A stretch of 64,000 nt of DNA from Loxodes magnus (Eukaryota > Ciliophora > Karyorelictea > Loxodida > Loxodidae), in assembly GCA_946699065.1 (NCBI GenBank), contig CAMPDV010000230.1, positions 310,001 to 374,000 of the forward strand, read 5' to 3'. A model generated the notes under the pieces. That model worked only from the letters and a program-made list of their open reading frames with translations. It was not told the DNA's origin and made no database searches. Below, piece after piece: positions 1 through 12,327 of the stretch. The position numbers were made by a program, and so were the translations under genes. Within the stretch, counting starts at the first letter, position 1, and each line of letters starts with the position of its first letter.

Positions 1-164
1 ACTAAAACAGTCCATCAAAAAAATAAAAAGTAACGCAGATTGAGCCTTAATTGCAAGTCTAGTAATAAGATAATAAAGAAAAGTCTAATAAAGATCAATT
101 ACCAATATTATAGACAACAAAAGACTAATAAAACAACGTTTTGTAATCTGCTTATAATCTTTAA

Positions 165-713
165 ATGGAATAAGTAAAGTAAAACATTTAAAAGATAGAA
201 TAAACATATACAGTTTTGTTGGAGGGAAATTAAGATTCGATTAAAATATCTCATAATAATCAGATTCTATTGCTAGACTTACAAAACATTGTATCGATTG
301 TTCCTCAAGGTTTTTTGATTTACATAGACGAGGACTTGTTTGTTGTTTGCAAAAGTTGTTTTGTAACATTCAGCTATGAAAATGAAAGTTCTCTACATAA
401 ATTAAACGATCACCATAAGGAAACTCACTCTGATTCTTAACTTTTTATACTACTCTGTCCAATTTGTTAAGAGTTTAACTTTAAGCAAAATAGTGAATTT
501 TTAGGTCATATTGTACAACACTAGGATAATGGCGAGACCTTTTCTTTGCAGACATACTTACAATTAAGTTGTCAACGCTTATCAGAAGAAGAGTGCTAGA
601 AAATTTTCAAATAATAGTCTGAAACAGTTTTAAGGTAAATAAAGCAAGAGGACTTAATTAAAGAGAACAACGTCACTATAAATCCTATTATTAAAAGAGA
701 GTTGAATTGCTGA
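165..713 (+). CDS. Two-finger C2H2 zinc-finger protein, 182 aa
   Basis: ATG at 165, TGA at 711-713, TAA/TAG read as Gln, no internal TGA. Two C2H2-like fingers are visible. The first has C62-x2-C65 and H84-x3-H88 with a long 18-residue middle. The second, C98-x2-C101-x13-H115-x3-H119, is canonical. Before the first finger the chain reads ...IVPQGFLIYIDEDLFVVC, which resembles the start of fungal OrsD-type zinc-finger domains (a weak resemblance from memory). After the fingers come a Glu/Gln/Lys-rich tail and a C-terminus ...KRELNC. Likely a nucleic-acid or protein-binding adaptor; no partner can be inferred. It converges on the USP gene, whose 3' end lies 445 bp away. Confident of coding, moderate on family. 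Confidence 0.75.
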
Positions 714-1157
714 GTTATTCAAGTTTAATATAAACTTAATAAAACCTATATAACTATATTAATCTTTCAATTCTACTCTTACTCTCTATTGTTAAAACTT
801 TTATTAACTTATTTTATTTTCTAGTTTAAGGAAATAACAATAAATGGGGTTGTTCTCTTTAGTAAATTAATAGGATTAAACAATTTTAAAGGAGTTGTGT
901 ATAAATAAAAATGAGCTTAGTTAGAATAAACAAATAGAAGCTACTTAAGTAATCTGACTTTTGTAGATATTTTAAATATTGTACCACTAGTTTAAATACA
1001 AGGGTATAGCGTGAATTTTTCATTAAAGTTTAAATATAGAAATTAAAGAATATAAAAGTTCTTAAATAATCAGATTTATTAGAATAGTCAAACTTCTAAA
1101 TAAATGTTTTTTATTTATTAACATTTGGAATAAAAGGTTTTAAAACAGCCTAATATA
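714..1157. other. Intergenic, AT-rich, between convergent genes
   Basis: 444 bp between the TGA of the C2H2 gene and the TGA of the minus-strand USP gene. It should hold both 3' untranslated regions. No coding texture or repeat seen. Confidence 0.5.
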
Positions 1158-3299
1158 TCAGTAAACATTAACTTTTTCATAAAATAACAAATATGCTTCT
1201 TGTGAGACTAAAGAACTTTCGCTGACACTAAATTTAAAATCTTACTTGCTAACATTTGAATCATCAAATTTGAGTCAACTTCCATTTCTCTAACTGAAAG
1301 CAACGTAATGACCTGAGTTAAGTCCTCCTATGTGAACTACTATTGATTTTAACTTATAATCTGCTTATTTTTTGTTTATTACACAAAATTCATTTAAATT
1401 TAAAGTAATTCCAAAATTTATTGTTCCTCCTATCTTTTTAAAAGTTGGAAATGTCTAAAATCGTTTAAGGTGAATTACTAAAATTTAAGGAGCATTATAC
1501 AACAGAAATTATTTAGTTATTGCTCCTTTTTTTCTGCACTTCTCACAAAAATAATCATTTGCATTTATATTTTCAGCTTCAAAAAAATTTTCAAGGCATT
1601 TATTCAAACTTCTCTTGCTTGAAATTGGTATCGAAAGATCTAAGAAAGGATCAAATGTATCGGAATTGTTTTAGCAGTGCTTACAAGTTACTCTAGACAT
1701 CATTAAGCCAGCGAATAATTTATCAACGATAGAATTATTTCAATCTTAAAACAAGGTTCAAGCTTCTTCCGCTGTGTAATGATCTTTTTGCATTTGCTTT
1801 TGAATCTTTTTAGGTTTTCTAGGATTTAGCTCATCCTATAAACGGCCAATTATGTAAGTAAAAAATTCTTAACTATCATGTTAACTGTGAGAACTGAATT
1901 TCATGCTAGCAATCTGATGCATTTCTTTTCCTGAAATGTAATTTTTTGATTAGCATCATATTTCTTTCATTAAATTATGAATAGCCACTGAGATCATATC
2001 TCCTTTACCTTATCTTTCCTTTTTATAAATTTCAGCAAGAAAATAATCTCTTAGCTGAACTATACTAGCTAAGCACTAAAGACAACTGTTCGCATAGCAA
2101 TAATAAGCTTTATTGTATATACCAGTTTTTCCATCACTTAACTTAGATTTTATTTTTTCTGTATGCTTACCATTTTATTAGACTTAAGGATTACTTTAAG
2201 GGGAGTTTAAAAAGCTCTTATTCTCTTTAAAGATTATGCTATCCTCAATTTTAGTCGAATTTTTGCTTTGTGATACTGATTCATTTAAATGATAAACTTT
2301 CTATTATTTATTAGATTGCTGCATAATCTGTTGTTTTGATAAACTCAAGGGAGGCTTTTGAATGCTATTTGACTTCTTATTTGATTTAGTTTAAGTTTCA
2401 GAATTTAATTTGTTCGTCTCTTTTTTTTCTTTGTTTTAGTACCTTCTCATAAAATTTTCAACGTTCTATTGGGTTATATAATGATCAATTGAATCTTCTT
2501 GCTAGATATCTTAGTTTTAAAGATTAATTCCTTTTTTATGTTTTCCATTTTGATGATAATCGTGTTCTTTTGTACTTTCAGGTGAAATATTTGGAGAGTT
2601 TTGACGCTTAATTTTTGATTCTTGCTCTTATAGTTAATATCGCTTATTTCTTTTAGAATGATGCCTTTTAGATTTCTTTTCTTTTATTTCAATTTAAACA
2701 TTATTGATTTCAGTTTCTTCTTATTCTTAGTAGTCAAAACTATTAGGCAAAGGCTTACTATAAATATTATCAGCCTAGCTTCTAACAATGATTGGCTCTC
2801 CTCCATAGCTATCATATAAGCATTTTCACTGTTCTTAGCTAACAGTAACATAGTCTTTCTAAAACTCTAAGTCTTTCTTTATTTTCTACTTTTTATTTAG
2901 TAGAGGTCTATTATCTATTTAATCAGGAGGTTCTCCCTTAGTTTTTATGAAGCCTAGCCATTAATTATATCAATCTATGTGCATAATATACCAAACATCT
3001 GATATTGCGTTATTATTTTGCTAGAAATATTCGAATTCTTACTATCTACGCTATTTTAAATTTATCTACTAAGACTTACTGCTTGCTATTTTCCTGTCTT
3101 CTGATATATTTGTGGAATATGAACTCTTAAACTTAGGAAGTGTTATAGAAGGCACCTAAGCTTACTTACATTCATGTTTAATATCCTACTCCAACAACTC
3201 TCCACACTTTCCACAATATTTCGGTCTTTATTTCTAGATCTGTGAAGGTTATTACTTTTTATCAAGTCCACAGCACAGAAGTCATTTAAAAATTTTCAT
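1158..3299 (-). CDS. Ubiquitin-specific protease with DUSP and USP domains, 713 aa
   Basis: Cysteine protease that removes ubiquitin from proteins. Order: start MKIFKWLLCCG; a possible zinc site (CGKCGE...HEC) near residue 50; a DUSP domain at about 95-180 (DVWYIMHIDWYNQW, then DYVTVSQEQWKCLYDSYGGE); a Ser/Lys/Gln-rich linker; and a USP domain from about 385 to the end. Catalytic Cys401 lies in CYANSCLQCL, the QHDSQEF box follows, the zinc Cys pairs are C539/C542 and C565/C568, His664 lies in GHYVAF, and the domain closes with FDDSN. It ends ...AYLLFYEKVNVY-TGA, where USP domains normally end. Seven in-frame TGAs are present. Those at 1275-1277, 1758-1760, 1956-1958, 2826-2828 and 2970-2972 fall on tryptophans typical of the families; 1740-1742 and 3282-3284 are the other two. 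No intron or frameshift. Upstream tandem Trp codons use TGG. Very sure of the family. Confidence 0.95.
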
Positions 3300-4551
3300 T
3301 TCAATTATTAATAAAAATCTAGCAAATCATCTATTTTTATGAAAATTAACCTTATCTCTACTTACTACCTTCCCCCTTCTTAACCTATAAGGCCACTTCA
3401 ATTTCTCTAATTAAAGTCTATTCTGACTTTAATTTCCTATATCTAACTAGACATGAATCTAAATGGCTTACTATTTTACTCATAAGTAAATTCTAATATA
3501 AAAGTCTAGCTGTAAGGTTATCTAGATACTTCACTAAATCAAAATCATTCCAAATCTACTAATTATTTTAAACTAAACTGTCTTTAAGCTTTTTCTTTAA
3601 GGTATATAAGATAGGAACTTATATGCTTTTAAGCTATGATATATAATTTCTTTAAATTTAAAAGGTAAAGCAAGTTAAATAATTGCCTTAGAGCCTATAA
3701 AAGAGAATAAATAATAAAAAAGGAAGAAATAATTAAGCTTAATCAGGCTATAAATAAACCATCTACTTAATAATAGAGCCTTTAACTTATTACTTACACC
3801 AAAAATTAAAGAATAGAAAGAGCTGAAGTGAAAATAAATGAATTAAGTAACAATTTCTTCACTTAGATATAAAGCCAGATCTATGATTAATCGATTTATA
3901 GGATTAAAAATCATTACTAAACAAATAATTCATGCTTTACTAATTTAACTTTTAGATATTATACTCATTTAAGACTTTTAAATCCTTTATTTAATAACTA
4001 TCTTGGTCTAAGTTACATAGTAATCTAAATATTAGACTGAGTACTAAAAGGATAGTAGTTTAATACAATCGTTTTTGTTAAATACCAAAGCATAAGTTTT
4101 AAAATTCTTAATGTTGTAGCATTTCAAATTTACTACAAAAGGACTTAATAATAAGCTTTATACTTATCTCTTGATATACTCCAAACTCTTAAATTTTGAT
4201 ATTTATCTCTTTTCTTATGAAATATCACTTTAAAGATTTGAACTTGATATCCTAGTATTTAAAATAAAAATAGAGATTAATTAAATTGCAAGAATAAATA
4301 ACCTTTAGGTATTTATTCTTAGTCTTTAATTTCATTAAAGCTTTCCAACAATAGTTAATTTAGAAGGTAATAGATCTTAGTTTAGTACCTAAATATAAAG
4401 TTTATGATAGTTTACACTTCAATTAATAGGAATAAAAATATATGAATATTATAATATTAAAGCTAGCTTAAGAATCACTTTTATACAAGCTTTATTTTAC
4501 TATTAAGGTTATTGAAAGAGTATTTAAAGAAATTATCTCTATCAAAAATAT
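3300..4551. other. AT-rich intergenic spacer
   Basis: About 1.25 kb upstream of two divergent genes (USP on minus, coiled-coil gene on plus), so it should contain both promoters. No gene, repeat or RNA recognised. Short C-rich runs near 3370-3420 have no coding frame I trust. Confidence 0.4.
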
Positions 4552-5100
4552 ATGCAAGCTATAACGGGGAACCTTTATTGGAACTTAGGAGGTTAGTTTA
4601 TTAGCTATGCTCAGTAATTCGAACAGACACTTAAAAACTAGAAATAAATTGTAGTTTAGGAGATGGCTTATGATTGATCGGAAGTTTTGCTTTTGAAAAG
4701 ATGAGGACAGTATAGTGTTTTCTAAGGTCTAAGGGAAGAAAAGCAGAAGATTATTAACATAGAAGCAAATTAAAGAAGTATCAAAAAAATTAAAGATAGT
4801 ATAGTATGAGAAAGAGAGAAAAAAGGAAAGCAAGAGAATAAACGTAGAAAAGAATGCAATTATTATAAAAAATCTTATGATAAAAATAGATCCTAATGGT
4901 CTACTTAAGAACAAACAAAATTGATGGAAAAAGAAGCCAAATAGCAGGAAGAAGAGATAAATGTGATAAAACAAGAAAAAACAGAAATGATAATTAAAAT
5001 TAAAATAATAGATCCTGGTTTACCAAATAATGAAAGAGCCACGTTAATTTATTATTATTATTATTAAATTATCTAACTTAAAATGGATAGTGCATTTTGA
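4552..5100 (+). CDS. Basic, coiled-coil-like hypothetical protein, about 182 aa
   Basis: Not recognised. ATG at 4552 opens a frame reading GNLYWNLGGQFISYAQQFEQ, then a charged Lys/Glu/Gln-rich body likely to form coiled coil, with a few aromatics (YDWSEVLLLKRWGQYS). Trp comes from both TGG and TGA. Near the end a run of TAT codons encodes five Tyr. The frame reaches TGA at 5098-5100, but in this code that TGA could be read through: the next codons are also translatable for about 50 more. The start is favoured because the coding texture begins exactly there. The other two frames are poorer. Function unknown. Confidence 0.55.
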
Positions 5101-6011
5101 TATTAATTTAAATCATTTAACTTTTTAGAAGAAAAGATTAAATAATTCTATTTTCTAAGCAAACCTATTATATTTATAGAAATTTATAGAGTTTAAAACA
5201 AGCTTCAGAAAATTTTAAAGCATTAAATTCTGGTAAATTCATGAGTTAAAAGCAATAATTGATAATAGGATATTTGTTCATAGAGTTACTCTAATTTGAA
5301 TACTTTAAGTTATAAAAGTTAATAAAATATTTAAATCCTTCAATCTACTTAATCATTTTAGTTAAAACCATTCTTTTAAGGTAAATAATTTTTATTTATA
5401 CTCAGTAAAAATATATAAATGCTATGCTTATTTATTCTAGAAAGTTGGATAGTGCTTTTAGCAAATTTTATAGAATATAATTGGATCATATTATACACTA
5501 ACGTCTAGTTATTTAAGTAGCAAAGTAGAACTTTATTTGATAAACTCTTAAGTAGAATTACTAAATTTTGATTGGAGCAGTATTTAATAACCTTTTAACT
5601 ATTACTTTTATCTCTAGTCAAAATCAACTAAATTAAAGAATGCTTTACACTTTTCAATGAGATAGTGAAACATTTTCTTTATGATCAAAACTACTTTACT
5701 TCTATAAACTTTTATATCTAAAGAGGATAAAGTCTAGAAACAAAAAGCATGCTAAATCCTTATTGATCTAAGTTTATTATAGTAGTATGGATATAAATTT
5801 TATAGAACTTTAGCTTTTAAAAGTATAATAAATAGGAATGCTTCTTAGCTACTGACTTATAAACTAATAAAATTTAAATATAGTAAAGGGTTAAATTTAG
5901 GGGAAGATATAAAGTAAATAGAAATTAAATAATTAAATCCCTTATAAAGATAAAAGCTAGTCGTTACATTAACTCTTAGAAACATAAGCTAAACCATACT
6001 CGTTTAAATAA
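5101..6011. other. AT-rich intergenic spacer
   Basis: About 0.9 kb with no supported gene. If the TGA at 5098 is read as Trp, the first 150 bp could be the 3' end of the preceding gene. Confidence 0.35.
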
Positions 6012-6539
6012 ATGAAATCACTTGCAATTTTAGTTGTCATTCTTTCTGTTTCTTTGTCCTTTTCGCCAACTTTGATTAGCTTTGCTAGAAAGTTTAAGCA
6101 AATTATTCCTAAAGAAAATTAGCAGGATTAAGATGGAACTAGATGGGATGCTATAAAATAAAAATATGGAGACTTAGATGAGTTAGACGATAAATAGGAA
6201 GATAACGAGGATGATGTCGAAGATTAATAAGGAGATATTGAAGAAGAAAAAGATGATTAAGAAGATGATATTGAAGAAATTTTAGACGAGTTTCTGTAAA
6301 AACACTCAGATTAAATTTTTTTGAAAAGAAAAGATTCGTCGTTAGACCTTCCATTTTAAGAGAAAGAAATACCAGCAAATACTTCAGACTATGATTAATT
6401 TTTCGTTGTAAACTTTGATGATGAGGAACTTGAAGATAATTCAGAAAATCACAAGGATAAACTTGAAGATTTGCAGGATGATAATGATGATTATAAAGAA
6501 GATCAGAGTGAAGATGTGGATGATGAGATCTCAGATTGA
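6012..6539 (+). CDS. Secreted, highly acidic protein, 175 aa
   Basis: ATG at 6012, TGA at 6537-6539. Residues 1 to about 24 are a clear signal peptide (MKSLAILVVILSVSLSFSPT). The rest is dominated by Asp, Glu and Gln, with runs such as EDNEDDVEDQQGDIEEEKDD, and ends ...QSEDVDDEISD. No cysteines and no domain. Acidic secreted or luminal proteins of this kind often bind calcium, for example in secretory granules or the ER, but that is an inference from composition only. It uses TAA/TAG as Gln freely; the only TGA is the stop. Confidence 0.75.
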
Positions 6540-6845
6540 GATTATTTCTTTTCATTATAAATATTTTTTGAACAAATATTTAGCAATTTTGCATCCTTCT
6601 AACTATAGTTCTTTCTTCTGAGTACCTTCTTTAAATATTTGAGCATAGTTAAATGAAAGTAATTCTCTTTAATTTTTTTCGAATAACTAGTTTGAATTAA
6701 TAATGAAGAAATGATAAAAAAGAGTAAAGCTTTCTATAAATAAGATTTATTCTCTTGCTACGATATTTTATTAATAGAGAAATGAAATTGTCAATTATTA
6801 AAAATCTTATTCAGTTGATTTGTTTAAAGTTAATTTTAATATTAA
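6540..6845. other. AT-rich spacer upstream of the SPRY gene
   Basis: 306 bp. An ATG at about 6703 opens a different frame that also reads plausibly as protein for about 85 codons and overlaps the N-terminus of the next gene, so the 5' end of that gene is uncertain. Confidence 0.3.
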
Positions 6846-7880
6846 ATGCAAGAACTAAAGATAGCACACTCTTAACACTTTAATATCAAGGAATCAATTT
6901 CTTTTTAATTTAGCTAAATTAATAAGAAAGAACAAAGTCTAATAGCTTAGATATTGAAAGAAAATTATACAATCAAATATAGGGATATGACAATGGCTAA
7001 TTCTTTGGGGGAGTTTACCTATTGAAATAGAATTTTAAGTCGAAAATTGAAAGGCGGCGGGTAAAAATAGTCTAAATAAAAAGAGAAAAAACAAATAGTA
7101 AAATATTTGAATGTACAAAAAGATAGCAAAAATGAAAATAGCAAAGATAGCAAAAATGAAAATAGCAAAGAAAGCGCAAAAGAAAAAAAAGTAATTTAGA
7201 ACAAGTAAACTTTTGGAACCAAATAAATGTTCTTAATTAAAATTTTGAAAATCTGAAAGCTTTCACGCTAGGGTAAAACTAACTAACTAGGAAGAATTTT
7301 AGGAAAACTATAGCTGCTTATGACTAAGTACGAGTTGTTTCCTAATTTATGCTATTTTGTAAGCTTTAACAAAAAAACTTCTCCTTAGTGATTTAAGTTT
7401 ATAAATCCAAGTCATATAAAAAATCTAAAAAATTATTATGGAATATCATAAACTAACTTCTGAATAGAGCCATAAAAAAGTTATAGAATTGTATTTTAAA
7501 TAACTTTTTGCTAGAGTTTCTCAGAAATACTAATTGGAATTGCTTAGGCAGAAAAAGAATGATATAATTTTGATCCTCAAAAAGGCTTTGCAGTTAAAAG
7601 CAAAAACGAAATATTAGCCATGAATTTAAGTTCAGGTAAAATATGAAATGGTAAAAAATGATAAAACTATGCAAGAACTGTTAAATCCAAAGAATTTATA
7701 AAAATGGAAATAGATAGTAAAATAGGAACTATTAGCTTTTCAATAGAAAAAGAAAATTACGGTGTTGCTTATTCGAAAATTGATTTCAAAAATAGCGAAT
7801 ACTTTCCTTAGATTGCATTAAACTGGAAAAATGAAGAGATCAGAATTGTAGAAATCAAAGAAAATAATGAGAATTTGTGA
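6846..7880 (+). CDS. SPRY-domain protein, 344 aa
   Basis: The C-terminal part, roughly residues 200-335, is a SPRY domain, a protein-interaction beta-sandwich. Diagnostic stretches are EILIGIAQAEKEWYNFDPQK, GKIWNGKKWQNY, IDSKIGTISFSIEKENYGVA and YFPQIALNWKNEEIRIVEI, in family order. The N-terminal third is Lys/Gln-rich and contains two exact 24-bp repeats (7122-7145 and 7146-7169) encoding DSKNENSK. Most of its Trp codons are TGA, and several of these sit at aromatic positions of the SPRY core. The stop is TGA at 7878-7880, right after the last SPRY strand. ATG 6846 is the most upstream in-frame start with coding texture; 6987 or 6993 are alternatives. No RING or B-box is seen. Confidence 0.8.
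7122..7169 (+). repeat. Two exact 24-bp tandem repeats in the SPRY gene
   Basis: Unit 7122-7145 is repeated exactly at 7146-7169 and encodes DSKNENSK twice. The unit length is a multiple of three, so the frame is kept. Confidence 0.9.
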
Positions 7881-10199
7881 TCATTTAATAAATTTTAAAT
7901 GAGGAACTTAATAATTATTTCTAAAGATACTCTTGTAATCATTTATACACTTTCTATTATCAATCACTATATATATGCTAATAAATATTGATATACCTAT
8001 AAAATAATTATAAATAATCCATTCTGAAATTATCAAAATAATAATAAAAAGCCTAAAGATTATGATGTAGACTAGCATTTAATTAAATTATAAAACTTGA
8101 TATTGACTAGGATTTATATCAGGACATTTACCAACCTATGGTGAATTAATTAGTCCGGTTCAACAAAAAGAATTTGATGTCCTTTGTTAGATGAAAATAA
8201 AAATTTGAATTAATCATTATTAATATCTACTATCCTTCTTAAATTAATATTAGAGCTTTACATAACTATTAAATAAGTTAGTGAGTAGTTAAACTTTAGC
8301 TATGTTTTCATTATAAGTTTTCTTCTTTAGTTAAATTCAATGAATGTACTATTATAATTTAAAACCAATAATATTCAAACCTAAAGCTGGTATAATTTTT
8401 AATTTAAACCTTTCCTTAAATATTTATTAATATAACTAGAACCTTTAAATTGTAATGATGATTAAGGATTAATTTATATCTAGTGGGAAAATTAGCTGCC
8501 TCTGTAATTTAATTTTCTAATTTTATAATATTCTCCTACTAAGCACTATAAGTCTATCCTTAATTTATATAAGTTAGAATGAAAGCCTTATACTAATACT
8601 TCCTACAATCAGTTTTAATAAGATAGTTGTTAAGTTCTTTATAACTAGTTTACATAAAAGAAAAATAGCGTTCTATTAATCTTCGAATAAAGTTAAGAAA
8701 TTTTAAAATAAACTCTGTTTATCTTAGCTTAAAGTAGATTTTAATGCTTTTATTTATAAATATTAAAGTTTTGATTTTGTATTTAATCTTAAGAAAAATT
8801 TCTTGATTTACTTGTTTAGATTCATATTAATTAATGAACTTAAGCAAAAATAATCAGAGCTTATATATCATGTATGAGACTCTAGATTCCTAGTTAGTTT
8901 TAATTTTTTTTATAAAGAGTTATACATCAAAGCAAGTGTTATTAGTACGTGAAGCATGATTGAGCTAAATAAGCAATAATTATAATTATTTGATATACTT
9001 CTAATTATTTCATTGCTCATTTAATTAATTGCAACAACTTAAAGATCTTCACCTTTCACTGAAACACTTTTAATATCTGTTGACTTGCTACATTTGTCCA
9101 AACTAATTATAATAAAACTCATCAATTTAGCGAACAAAGTATCTTAGTAATAGATTGAAAATTAGATTTATAATGCATTTGTTTATTTCCCTTTGACTTA
9201 ACTACATAAGTAAAATATCTCTATTCATATTATTTAATTATTCTTAATTCTATTCTTAACTAATTTCTTCTCTTTGTACTAAAGAAAACTGAGTAAAGGA
9301 AGTTTCTATTTAAAAACTAGACCTCAAAATATAAATTTCTGAAAAAATGCAAAACTAATTAAATTACAATTCGTATTAGTTTCTAGTTTAAAGCTTCAAA
9401 TATTTTCAAGCCTTTATATATCCTTAAACGATAAATTTAAGCATTTGTAATCAAAGTTATTTGCTATATTTATATAATAAAAAGATTATTATATCTTGCA
9501 AATACAAGCAAGGTAATTACTTAAATAGCCCTGCTTAGAATGTCATTTAAGTTGTAAATGGATATATAAACTTCATCTACATCTTCCTTAACTTATCCCC
9601 AGCCTATTGGAATATTTTATTAACCCTGATATCTAAAGTATTTGATTATAACTATTAAGGCATAAATATATTAGAGTGAGAGGCTTATTTATTTAGTTAT
9701 ATAATCATATATAATTCTTATATAATTTAGAATCTAATGGACTTATTTTAATAAAGCTTGGCCTTTATTTTTATAATATAAACTTTTCAAAACATTTAAC
9801 TATTCAATAGATCTTAGAATCTATCAGATAAAGAATAAATATAGAAATAAAGGCTTAGAATAATTTAAGATTTAGTATCTTTTAATTCCTAAAATTAGCT
9901 TAAAGTTAAATCAAACAGCTATAAGGTATAATATAGGTACTAGGATAGATAAATCTGAGTATTAATAGCTTTTAAGTAATAAAATTTATTGCAATAAAAA
10001 AGTTTCTACACTCTTCATGGCTAGATAGAAGTATTTCCTACTTAAAATAGTTGACACTGGGTGATATCTTTAAAAGTAGTTAAAAGGTAGGATTATCCTG
10101 ATTTATAAATCTATTGAATGTAAAAAGGATTACTATATAAATACAAGTTTTGCTCAAAATGTAAATAGGATGTAAAGTAGATTTTAGTTTATAATAAAA
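7881..10199. other. AT-rich intergenic spacer with weak open frames
   Basis: 2.3 kb with no gene I can support. One plus-strand frame, ATG at 8956 to TGA at 9643-9645, begins with a hydrophobic segment and has one internal TGA, but its composition is close to the spacer background. Another protein-like patch lies near 8050-8220. Neither shows a domain. Confidence 0.3.
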
Positions 10200-10688
10200 A
10201 TGAAATTAGTCACTTCATTAGTCATTCTTATTACTACTATTATTGGATTTTCAGTTGGCTGTGATCCTAAACATGGGTGGAAGCCAACTACAATTGAAGA
10301 ACAAGCAATTAAAGCTGGAATAGTTTTAGAAGGCACAACCATAAAGGAGGAATTCAACTAATATAATAACCTTTATACAGTTACTTTGGATGATGTTAAG
10401 TACTATAAATCATGTGGTCCAACATAAGTAATTGTCACAGGATTTAGAAGTACAGCAGCTTGTGGTGTTGAACCTTTTGGTGTAGGATCAAGAATAATAG
10501 TTTTTGCTTGCTTAAACTCTTACAGTAGTCAATACGCAGATTTCATGCTAAATAATATAGGGATCCATACTGGAGCTACTTTTTGGACTGAAGAAAGTAA
10601 CTAGAAAGTATTAAAAGCTTTAGAAGTATATGGATCAGTTACTGAAGAAGAATGCGGAGATCCCTTTTATTTGGATTGTGAAGCTTGA
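10200..10688 (+). CDS. Secreted NTR/TIMP-like protein, 162 aa
   Basis: Signal peptide at residues 1-20 (MKLVTSLVILITTIIGFSVG) followed at once by Cys21, as in TIMP and other netrin-like (NTR) proteins, where the mature chain starts with a half-cystine. Six cysteines in the mature part suggest three disulfides. The order of features fits an NTR fold: C21...YTVTLDDVKYYK.C..., then TAACGVEPFGVGSRIIVFAC, then LNNIGIHTGATFWTEE and C-terminal EECGD...LDC. Known NTR domains inhibit proteases or bind extracellular partners, but this one lacks the TIMP CxC start, so the inhibitory role is only a guess. Both Trp codons are TGG; the stop is TGA. Confidence 0.75.
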
Positions 10689-10926
10689 ACAGATATTGAT
10701 AATTTTTTCATTTTTAAATATCAATAAAACTTAGTTTTTAAAACAATTACTAAATAAAACTTTTAAAGCTTTCTGCAAATCTAAATTATTTAACTTAAAA
10801 ACTTTAAAGCGACATTAAAAAATTATTTTTCGATCATTTGGAAAGAGATTGAGATACCAAAAGAAAAATAAGCAATTTTGAAAAATAAAATTAGTAAAAA
10901 TTATTAGCGAAAGAAAGTTCAGTATT

Positions 10927-12327
10927 TCAAAAGGAGTCTTCACTTGTAATTCTCACATTGCTTATCTTATTGCTGTTTTTATAATTCTCTTATATTATTT
11001 CAAATTCTGGTTTTATTTTGAATAGCACTTTTTACGAATTTGTATCTATTAATCGAAATTCGTTTTGCTTGATAATTCAATCGTTTTATATTACCTAGTT
11101 TCAGAAGCATACAGTTTTTTAATCTTATGAATTTACTTAATTTTCTATTTTTTTAATTTAATCATTGAACTCAATGATCATTTGATTTGCTTCTCAATCA
11201 ACTTGACCAGTGTTGAAAGCACTAATTTCTATATTAATCTACTATCCTATTTTCGCTCTAATTGGCTGATCTAAAATTACTAATGAGCCTTAAATTTATC
11301 CTTATTACATGATATTTAGCTACCGCTAGTTATTTTTCGGCAATGATCCCTAGTTAATATTTGAACTTTCATCCATAGTATTTCGACTATTTTTTTAATA
11401 AGTATAAGTTCGACTAAATTATTATTGTTTTTAATTTTTAATTTCTTCTAATCTTTACTCATTTTCATAAAATTTAGGATTCATATTTTTTAATTGATTG
11501 AGCTTATTACAATTTTATATCAGTTAATTTGAAAAATCTTTCTTCATGCTTTAGTTTTATTCCCCTGACTGATTTATTTTAATTTAAAAGCTATCTTAAG
11601 CATTTATACTACTAACCTTATAGTTTTATTTTTCAATCTAATAATTCTCTTAAAATTAAGACTTATTTTTTATAGGATTTTACTTGTATTCCTTAGATTC
11701 CTAATTTTCTAAAGTTTCTTACTACTGTTAAAAATTAGGAAATTTGCGGCACGTCTTTTGTTCTAAATAATCTGAACTACTATTTCGATTTTCTTCTTTA
11801 TAACTATCAACTTATGATTAAGATTTTTTAAATAAGTTATTAGTGATTTCTTAAAAAACACTTTTGAATTCCATTTGGAATCTTAATTGGGATTTAACAT
11901 ATTTAGAAAAATCAATATTCTAGATGCTCTAAAATATTTACGCGTTATTTCATTTTTTTTCTTGGAGGAAATTGAAAATTTCACTCCTTTTTTATTTCTC
12001 GCTTTGATCTAAATCTTATTATTTTTGTGTAAGCTGGTACCAAGTTTTACAAATATCACCAATTTACTAGCTTATATTCTCAACTCACTTATCAAGTCAT
12101 ATTTAGTAAAAATTAGATTATAGGATTAAAGTTTTTATTTACTAATTAACTTACTATTTCAAATACATTTATAATCTTTCTTTTAGCTTATAAGCAGCAG
12201 TTTAGATATCTTTAAGTTCCTTTATTGATTCATTAGTTACTTCTAGCTACTTTTAAATTCTCGAGACTCTGATTTATTAATCTGGATATTGCTAATTAAA
12301 TTCGTTATAATAGGACGCTTTCTTCAT
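10927..12327 (-). CDS. Hypothetical coiled-coil protein, about 466 aa
   Basis: Not recognised. ATG at 12325-12327 opens a frame rich in Gln, Lys, Glu, Asn and Ser. The N-terminal half looks helical and coiled (IQKQLEVTNESIKELKDIQ, then KSVFQEITNNLFKKSQSQ). The middle is polar and low-complexity, and the C-terminus is more ordered (VDWEANQMIIEFNDQIKKIE, VCFWNQVIQNDWIIKQNEF). At least seven Trp are expected, mostly encoded by TGA (IWLDKW, KKWNN, NDWII). The first TGA followed by loss of coding texture is 10927-10929, after SEDSF. The plus strand here reads as a run of Leu, Phe and Ile, which is only the complement of this soluble protein. The start is uncertain. Confidence 0.65.

Noticed and set aside
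1158..3299. Reading the USP, F-box and kelch genes as pseudogenes because of in-frame TGA
   Set aside because: The TGAs coincide with conserved Trp positions, no frameshifts occur, and TGG and TGA alternate for Trp. A code difference explains all cases at once.
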